Part shown: positions 63,101 through 64,000 of the stretch, in pieces | Layout of the letters: the number at the start of each line of letters is the position of its first letter | Position numbering within the stretch: the stretch's first letter is position 1 | From: Arbacia lixula | Lineage: Eukaryota; Echinodermata; Echinoidea; Arbacioida; Arbaciidae | Direction of reading: 5' to 3' | DNA: 64,000 nt | Assembly: GCA_963669155.1 (NCBI GenBank) | Contig: OZ022577.1 | Coordinates: 30,188,053-30,252,052 of the forward strand | Made by a program: the position numbers and the translations under genes | The notes under the pieces: generated by a model | Told to the model about the DNA's origin: nothing | What the model saw: the letters and a program-made list of their open reading frames with translations, nothing else | The model's database searches: none

Positions 63101-63829
63101 GTCAGAGACGGAGAGTCTGAAAGATTCCATGATGAAAACTTCTGTAGAAGGTATTTTATATCATTCATTTTTGAAAACAAATGACAATCCACATAATAAA
63201 CAATAACAGAAGAAGAATCAAACAACTTTGACAGAGAATGAGGAGATAGTGAAGAAAGTGTTAGTCTAAGTGGATGCTGTCCAGTGTAAACATAACATAC
63301 ATTTATTAAGAGAAAACAAATCAAAAGAGGGTTGAAAGCAAGGAAAGGAAGTTTAAAAAAGATGACATAGTAATTTAAGAATACAAAAACATGAGAATCA
63401 AATCATGCTAAATTTGTTCCATTTTGTATGCCTTTATATTGAGTTTTATCGGTTTCTTGGTTGAGATGATTTTATCCTCATCGAACAGAAGTGCGTAATA
63501 GGAACTGATGAACAGAATAATTCTGTATTTTTTGTTTGATCCTCTGATTTGTTTCTTTCCCTCCTAGACGCAGCGACCATCTCTGCTCCTGGCCCTGAAG
63601 CCGTCACCACACCTCCCACAACCCCACCCCCTATAGCCTCCACCTCCCCTCCCCGGTTCCCGTCCACTGCTGAAGAGACGCCCCAGCCCTCCCCTAGGAG
63701 CACCCCTACCCCGGTGGTGCAGGCACCCTCTGAGCCCATGGTCACCCCCACACCCACCCCTGAGCCCAGGAGCCCAGTCACGTCTGAACCAGAGGCAGAT
63801 GACTTCCAGCTAACACTTCCATCCCCTAG
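41248..63829 (+). CDS. KIAA0586: TALPID3 centriolar protein, central part (15 exons, partial at both ends)
   Basis: TALPID3 acts at the distal centriole/basal body, is required for primary cilium formation and hence Hedgehog signal processing, and is mutated in human Joubert syndrome 23 (established knowledge). Fifteen exons (separate entries) splice by GT-AG introns into about 946 uninterrupted residues. Diagnostic segments in the known order: a helical coiled-coil stretch with LTRIRQAVDEQISAIDAEIK (about 136-202); EDRYLRHVYGHTRVQSQR then APYLHF (346-411); GQLIPMAIPLG (412-553); RLPNMDIDSLP (554-593); YHGPPFPP and then WVEQELMARLI (610-692); GGGGLQLFVDAGQPVDPS with IALCLGQHQRE (725-789); Pro/Thr/Ser-rich blocks (790-946). 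Vertebrate proteins are roughly 1,500-1,650 residues, so N- and C-terminal exons are missing. No promoter is assigned. Introns hold most of the mobile elements listed between exons. Confidence 0.93.
41759..41860 (+). CDS. KIAA0586: TALPID3 exon b
   Basis: Acceptor GGTATTTTGCAG, donor CAG-GTTTGT, phase 0 at both ends, 34 codons starting TLKPGENGAE and ending RIAEKLRQ. The neighbouring frame stops early. Its phase matches exons a and c, which supports the chain although the sequence itself is weakly conserved. Confidence 0.8.
41905..42165. repeat. (CT)n tracts in intron b-c
   Basis: Two long CT runs (about 42000-42048 and 42116-42153) are joined by pyrimidine-rich sequence. Reading frames over them are artefacts. 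Confidence 0.95.
43400..44345 (+). mobile_element. Satellite-bearing Helitron-like unit
   Basis: It begins TCTCGCCCACCGGAGGTGAA with a hairpin (TCTCGCC ... GGCGAGA, 43400-43426), followed by GTCCGTCCGTC units (about 43445-43484). A monomer starting TTAAAGTTTACCTGCAAGAC then repeats with starts near 43491, 43682, 43839, 43996, 44153 and 44310; the last four spacings are 157 bp. The monomers carry GGTCAAAGGTCATTTGAGG. Similar organisation with internal satellites is known in invertebrate Helitrons, but no clear 3' hairpin-CTAG end is seen, so the class is inference. Confidence 0.7.
44743..44811 (+). CDS. KIAA0586: TALPID3 exon c
   Basis: A small exon of 23 codons (EAERDMEKRHQAWLEPAPLD, then KYL) with acceptor TTTGATAG and donor TTG-GTGAGC, phase 0 at both ends. 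It is charged and helical. It lies after the satellite-bearing Helitron-like unit of the 2.9-kb intron. Confidence 0.8.
45876..46232. mobile_element. Palindromic MITE (TACTGTTAAAGT ends)
   Basis: The left end TACTGTTAAAGTGGAAATTT and the right end AAATTTCGACTTTTACAGTA are imperfect inverted matches. Internal GCG-AAA words are also inverted. No transposase. It lies in the intron between exons c and d. Confidence 0.75.
46371..46490. repeat. 62-bp tandem duplication
   Basis: CAGTTCTAAAGAAGAACCC at 46371 is repeated at 46433, and both copies run to GTTGATGCTCATA. The second copy abuts the Tc1/mariner-derived element. Confidence 0.9.
46491..47457. mobile_element. Palindromic Tc1/mariner derivative
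   Basis: The ends CAGTTGGCAGCAAAATTATT and its inverse are flanked by TA on both sides, the Tc1/mariner target. The inverted similarity extends through the element. The left arm, read on minus, holds a transposase C-terminus: a PSQSPDLNPKENLWWDLKK motif (the third catalytic region), then WANIPKERCEKLVGGYSSRL and CCTKY. The Trp normally before PSQSPDLN is a stop (TGA). The right arm carries the same region in opposite orientation with about 150 bp deleted. It is a dead head-to-head duplicate. Confidence 0.9.
47489..47730 (+). CDS. KIAA0586: TALPID3 exon d, start of conserved coiled coil
   Basis: Acceptor ATATCCACAG, donor GGG-GTAAAT; 80 codons plus two bases (phase 2 exit). After a Pro/Ser/His-rich stretch, the helical segment ALLKSVQAARQRLEAALDTV aligns with the conserved central coiled coil of TALPID3 (in human around the words [20 protein letters not shown]). 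The acceptor lies only 31 bp after a Tc1/mariner-derived element, so the normal branch-point zone overlaps transposon sequence. Confidence 0.92.
48515..48587 (+). CDS. KIAA0586: TALPID3 exon e, coiled coil continued
   Basis: Acceptor CACTCCAG, donor AAG-GTATTC. One base completes the glycine codon from exon d, then 24 codons encode LTRIRQAVDEQISAIDAEIK. This matches the human [20 protein letters not shown] segment. It is one of the best-conserved parts of the protein and belongs to the region reported as important for centrosomal localisation. Confidence 0.93.
49009..49437 (+). CDS. KIAA0586: TALPID3 exon f, low-complexity linker
   Basis: Acceptor TCCAAACAG, donor CCT-GTAAGT, 143 codons, phase 0 at both ends. 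It starts REVQHSKLHSHP and is rich in Gln, Pro, His, Arg and Gly. Residues from a GGA/GAA trinucleotide run (about 49287-49327) give a poly-Gly then poly-Glu block that probably varies in length between alleles. Sequence conservation to vertebrates is weak; phase and position support it. Confidence 0.88.
49554..49600. mobile_element. Possible end of a family-A-like TTAA MITE
   Basis: TTAA followed by AGATGGCCCGTCCCTTTTAC resembles the terminus of the family at 17138, 20562 and 59794. The partner end is not seen downstream, so this is either a fragment or chance similarity. Confidence 0.35.
50539..51714. mobile_element. Foldback element with 449-bp arms
   Basis: The left arm (50539-50987) is the inverted match of the right arm (51266-51714). 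Both start with TACTAAYAATACTATT and contain AAAATAGCAAAACTTTCGGT. The 278-bp GC-rich loop holds a direct duplication around GCTGTTTCAYGCTC and GTGCACAC, an inverted CCAAT box (CTATTGGCTG) and ATAAATA. Near the loop, each arm has GGATGACGGACAGAGCACAC followed by TGCCCGAAATGTCGAGAC, a stem-loop resembling terminal motifs of Penelope-like elements. AATTTGATTTTTA occurs at both flanks (50494 and 51714). No protein is encoded. Confidence 0.85.
52293..53431 (-). pseudogene. DIRS-like retrotransposon remnant (tyrosine recombinase)
   Basis: Read on minus, the first part (from 53431) has WKFYAFPPFCLIPSCLQKVM and LIVVPKWPSKPW, typical of the end of the DIRS RT/RNase H region. A tyrosine-recombinase domain follows: helical STINIARSALSIFLVLDGPF, KPRYSHILDV, KPHKKTSKQTILRWI, AGIDVAIYKAYSTRAASTSA and QAGWASEKTFRQFY. 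The second-box Arg (YSTRA) and the final Tyr remain. The expected first-box Arg is lost (AQGVQ), and several in-frame stops break it, one directly after FRQFY. It is dead and lies antisense in the intron between exons f and g. Confidence 0.85.
53520..53779 (+). repeat. 181-bp duplication of intron end and exon g start
   Basis: The sequence before and into exon g is repeated upstream. TTCATAG-ATGAGCATAAGGAGC at 53592 mirrors CTCCTAG-ATGAGCATAAGGAGC at 53773. The preceding stretches (AACAGTGTTGATTCAATTCT and AACAGCTTTAATTCAATTCC) also match. The upstream copy loses the exon after about 24 bases and runs into a stop in the exon g frame. Confidence 0.9.
53780..53975 (+). CDS. KIAA0586: TALPID3 exon g, VYG/PYLHF block
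   Basis: Acceptor CCTTCTCCTAG, donor TATG-GTGAGT, 65 codons plus one base. It encodes EEDRYLRHVYGHTRVQSQR followed by RDAPYLHF, matching human [20 protein letters not shown] and GPYLRF. The first codon is ATG, but it is internal because exon f joins in phase. Its acceptor and first 24 bases are duplicated 181 bp upstream (see 53599). Confidence 0.95.
54523..54950 (+). CDS. KIAA0586: TALPID3 exon h, LIPMAIPLGQ block
   Basis: Acceptor TCTGTCCAG, donor CAG-GTAATC; two bases complete a Glu codon from exon g, then 142 codons, phase 0 exit. The segment THGQLIPMAIPLGQPRTG matches human EGHLIPMAILLGQTQS, and TNVAVVNVRG with PKLSVQ matches NIAVVEMKS and PQLTVQ. The rest is Gly/Pro/His-rich linker. 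Confidence 0.95.
55505..55624 (+). CDS. KIAA0586: TALPID3 exon i
   Basis: Acceptor CTGGATTGCAG, donor CAG-GTATGG, exactly 40 codons. It opens RLPNMDIDSLP, matching human VLPSVDIDSIS, and continues as a Pro/Ser-rich linker. Confidence 0.93.
56469..57269. mobile_element. 801-bp foldback MITE (TACCGTA ends)
   Basis: Ends TACCGTA and TACGGTA bound a long palindrome. The left half has GCTAGCTAGAAAGCTAAGCC, CTCCGTTAGATCAGAGCCGC and GGTGGCGCTGTACAC; the right half carries the inverses in reverse order. The centre is GGAGATTTTTT...ATCTCC. Terminal parts contain ATAAGACGC words. A second copy starts at 63849. No coding capacity. Confidence 0.9.
57280..58349 (+). mobile_element. Non-LTR retrotransposon 3' end (CR1/Jockey-like)
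   Basis: The frame from 57280 reads FNCVVWFGACRKEDLRKLEA, then IVKRASKIIG and DYYTFMRSGRR, matching the C-terminus of LINE reverse-transcriptase ORFs. Frameshifts interrupt it at about 57500. Past these, CRTKRYLDSFVPYSIRMYNG ends at TGA 57594-57596. A 3' UTR with a G-run insert follows. The tail is about four ACAATTT units (58321-58349), as in simple-repeat-tailed LINEs. It is 5'-truncated, starting beside the foldback that ends at 57269. Confidence 0.85.
57640..57692. repeat. Long G-runs
   Basis: Several G-runs, one of roughly 20 bases, interrupt the LINE 3' UTR. Long G-runs are prone to length errors in assemblies and can form quadruplexes. Confidence 0.9.
58659..58706 (+). CDS. KIAA0586: TALPID3 exon j (micro-exon)
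   Basis: Only 16 codons (DFPVPGFIGEAIGESE) with acceptor TTTTTCTTAG and donor GAG-GTGAGA, phase 0 at both ends. It corresponds to the acidic human stretch around KFPGTNFDEIIDV. It follows a 3-kb intron filled by a foldback and a LINE fragment. Confidence 0.85.
59054..59268 (+). CDS. KIAA0586: TALPID3 exon k, GPPFPP block
   Basis: Acceptor CATTTTTCAG, donor ACTG-GTGAGT, 71 codons plus two bases. After a Pro-rich stretch it encodes YHGPPFPP, matching human YNGPPFPP, then QPSSDQLAAGIRRMELLQTR leading into the Trp split with exon l. Confidence 0.95.
59794..60938 (-). mobile_element. TTAA-flanked MITE, family A copy 3, interrupted
   Basis: This is the reverse-oriented relative of the copies at 17138 and 20562, flanked by TTAA (59790-59793 and 60939-60942). 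It keeps the ACTTTTTTCG-TAGTA-CGAAAAAAGT palindrome. A 618-bp foreign element at 59888-60505 splits it; without the insert it is about 527 bp, the family length. It lies in the intron between exons k and l. Confidence 0.9.
59888..60505. mobile_element. Nested MITE with GGGACTTTTCGATT ends
   Basis: The termini GGGACTTTTCGATT and AATCGAAAAGTCCC are perfect inverted repeats flanked by TA. GACGCCTGGCG near each end is also inverted. The element is CpG-rich, unlike its host MITE, with several GACGTCA words that look like CRE/ATF sites. It has no transposase. The uninterrupted host sequence is known from the other two copies, confirming the insertion. Confidence 0.88.
60955..61217 (+). mobile_element. 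Helitron-like 3' end, diverged copy
   Basis: The right end TATATCGACTGCATGGCAGT followed by TGATTTGCTCTAG-T is nearly the same as the terminus at 25350: a hairpin with one G-T pair, then CTAG. The interior has GAACTTTGCAAAA words like the first copy, but no clear left end. It finishes about 90 bp before exon l. Confidence 0.65.
61307..61437 (+). CDS. KIAA0586: TALPID3 exon l, WVEQE block
   Basis: Acceptor GCATCTTTTAG, donor ATTG-GTAAGT. One base completes Trp, then VEQELMARLISDM matches human WVEQEIMSRIISGL, one of the most diagnostic segments. A Ser/Asp-rich tail follows. It exits in phase 1. Confidence 0.96.
61856..61890. repeat. C-run in intron l-m
   Basis: A CT-rich lead passes into a C-run of about 18 bases. 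The plus-strand frame over it is not a gene. Confidence 0.9.
62065..62258 (+). CDS. KIAA0586: TALPID3 exon m, LQLFVDAG block
   Basis: Acceptor CCTCCGTGACAG, donor CCT-GTAAGC. Two bases complete a Val codon, then 64 codons. GGGGLQLFVDAGQPVDPS and VLEEKIALCLGQHQRE match human GALQLFVDAGVPVNSN and ALAETIAVMLGDRE. This region lies in the C-terminal half of the vertebrate protein. Confidence 0.96.
62940..63150 (+). CDS. KIAA0586: TALPID3 exon n, Pro/Thr/Ser-rich
   Basis: Acceptor TTTTCCCTAG, donor GAAG-GTATTT, 70 codons plus one base. It encodes VRTPEPTPPSSPIAPPS, comparable with human VCTPLPTPQPTPPCSPSS, then an acidic Ser/Glu stretch. Repeated TP and SP dipeptides are potential phosphorylation sites. 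Confidence 0.92.
63568..63829 (+). CDS. KIAA0586: TALPID3 exon o, TTPPP region
   Basis: Acceptor TTCCCTCCTAG, donor CCTAG-GTATGC. Two bases complete an Asp codon, then 86 codons and two bases. It is very Pro/Thr-rich (AVTTPPTTPPPIASTSPP, VTPTPTPEPRSPV) like human TPTTTPPPAAAVFTPT. It ends in phase 2, so at least one further exon lies beyond the window. Confidence 0.9.
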
Positions 63830-63848
63830 GTATGCAATCATGTACAGT

Positions 63849-64000
63849 TACCGTACAGACCATCATATAAGCCACATTCACATATAAGCTGCACCCTGAC
63901 TTTGAGCACGCAATTTAAAAAAAAAAAAAACTGGTAATACCAGAACGTGATCACAGCACTGCCGTCTGGATTGTGTGACAACATTCAACAAAATATCTAC
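63849..64000. mobile_element. Second TACCGTA foldback copy, cut by window end
   Basis: TACCGTACAGACC, the words CTGACTTTGAGCACGCAATTT with an A-run, and GTGTGACAACATTCAACA match the first ~130 bp of the element at 56469. The rest lies outside the window. It sits 20 bp after the donor of exon o. Confidence 0.8.

Overview
The window is eukaryotic, AT-rich nuclear DNA with GT-AG introns and many dispersed repeats. It comes from an animal. The only protein gene I can establish is an invertebrate orthologue of TALPID3 (KIAA0586), a centriole/basal-body protein needed for ciliogenesis and Hedgehog signalling. The gene content and repeat style (Helitron-like ends, a 157-bp satellite with a GTCCGTC block, TTAA-flanked MITEs, a DIRS-like remnant) suggest an invertebrate deuterostome, most likely an echinoderm such as a sea urchin. 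That placement is inference.

Positions 1 to about 41,200 contain no coding exon I can confirm. They hold AT-rich single-copy DNA interrupted by GC-richer islands that may be cis-regulatory, long (CT)n/(GA)n tracts, a degenerate long-period repeat array (12.78-15.6 kb), a 50-bp minisatellite (18.79-19.14 kb), two copies of one TTAA-flanked MITE (17.1 and 20.6 kb), another TTAA MITE (19.3 kb), a Helitron-like element (24.9-25.35 kb) and several foldback elements (26.2, 36.8, 40.7 kb). One open, phase-compatible stretch at 30,348-30,631 could be an upstream coding exon but is unproven.

Positions 41,248-63,829 carry fifteen consecutive plus-strand coding exons. Their phases join without a break into about 946 residues covering the central part of TALPID3: the conserved coiled coil, the VYG/PYLHF segment, the HGQLIPMAIPLGQ block, the GPPFPP and WVEQE segment, the GGLQLFVDAG block and the Pro/Thr/Ser-rich region. 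The N-terminal exons (upstream of 41,248) and the C-terminal exons (beyond the right edge) are not identified here. The introns are loaded with transposon debris: a satellite-bearing Helitron-like unit, a palindromic Tc1/mariner derivative ending 31 bp before an exon, a foldback with 449-bp arms, a decayed DIRS tyrosine recombinase, a non-LTR retrotransposon 3' end, and a third TTAA MITE carrying a nested element.

No tRNA, rRNA, CRISPR array or bacterial-type operon was seen. The most unusual items are the degenerate array at 12.8-15.6 kb, the near-symmetrical foldback at 50.5-51.7 kb, the duplicated exon start with a decoy acceptor at 53.6 kb, and the transposon ending beside a splice acceptor at 47.46 kb.
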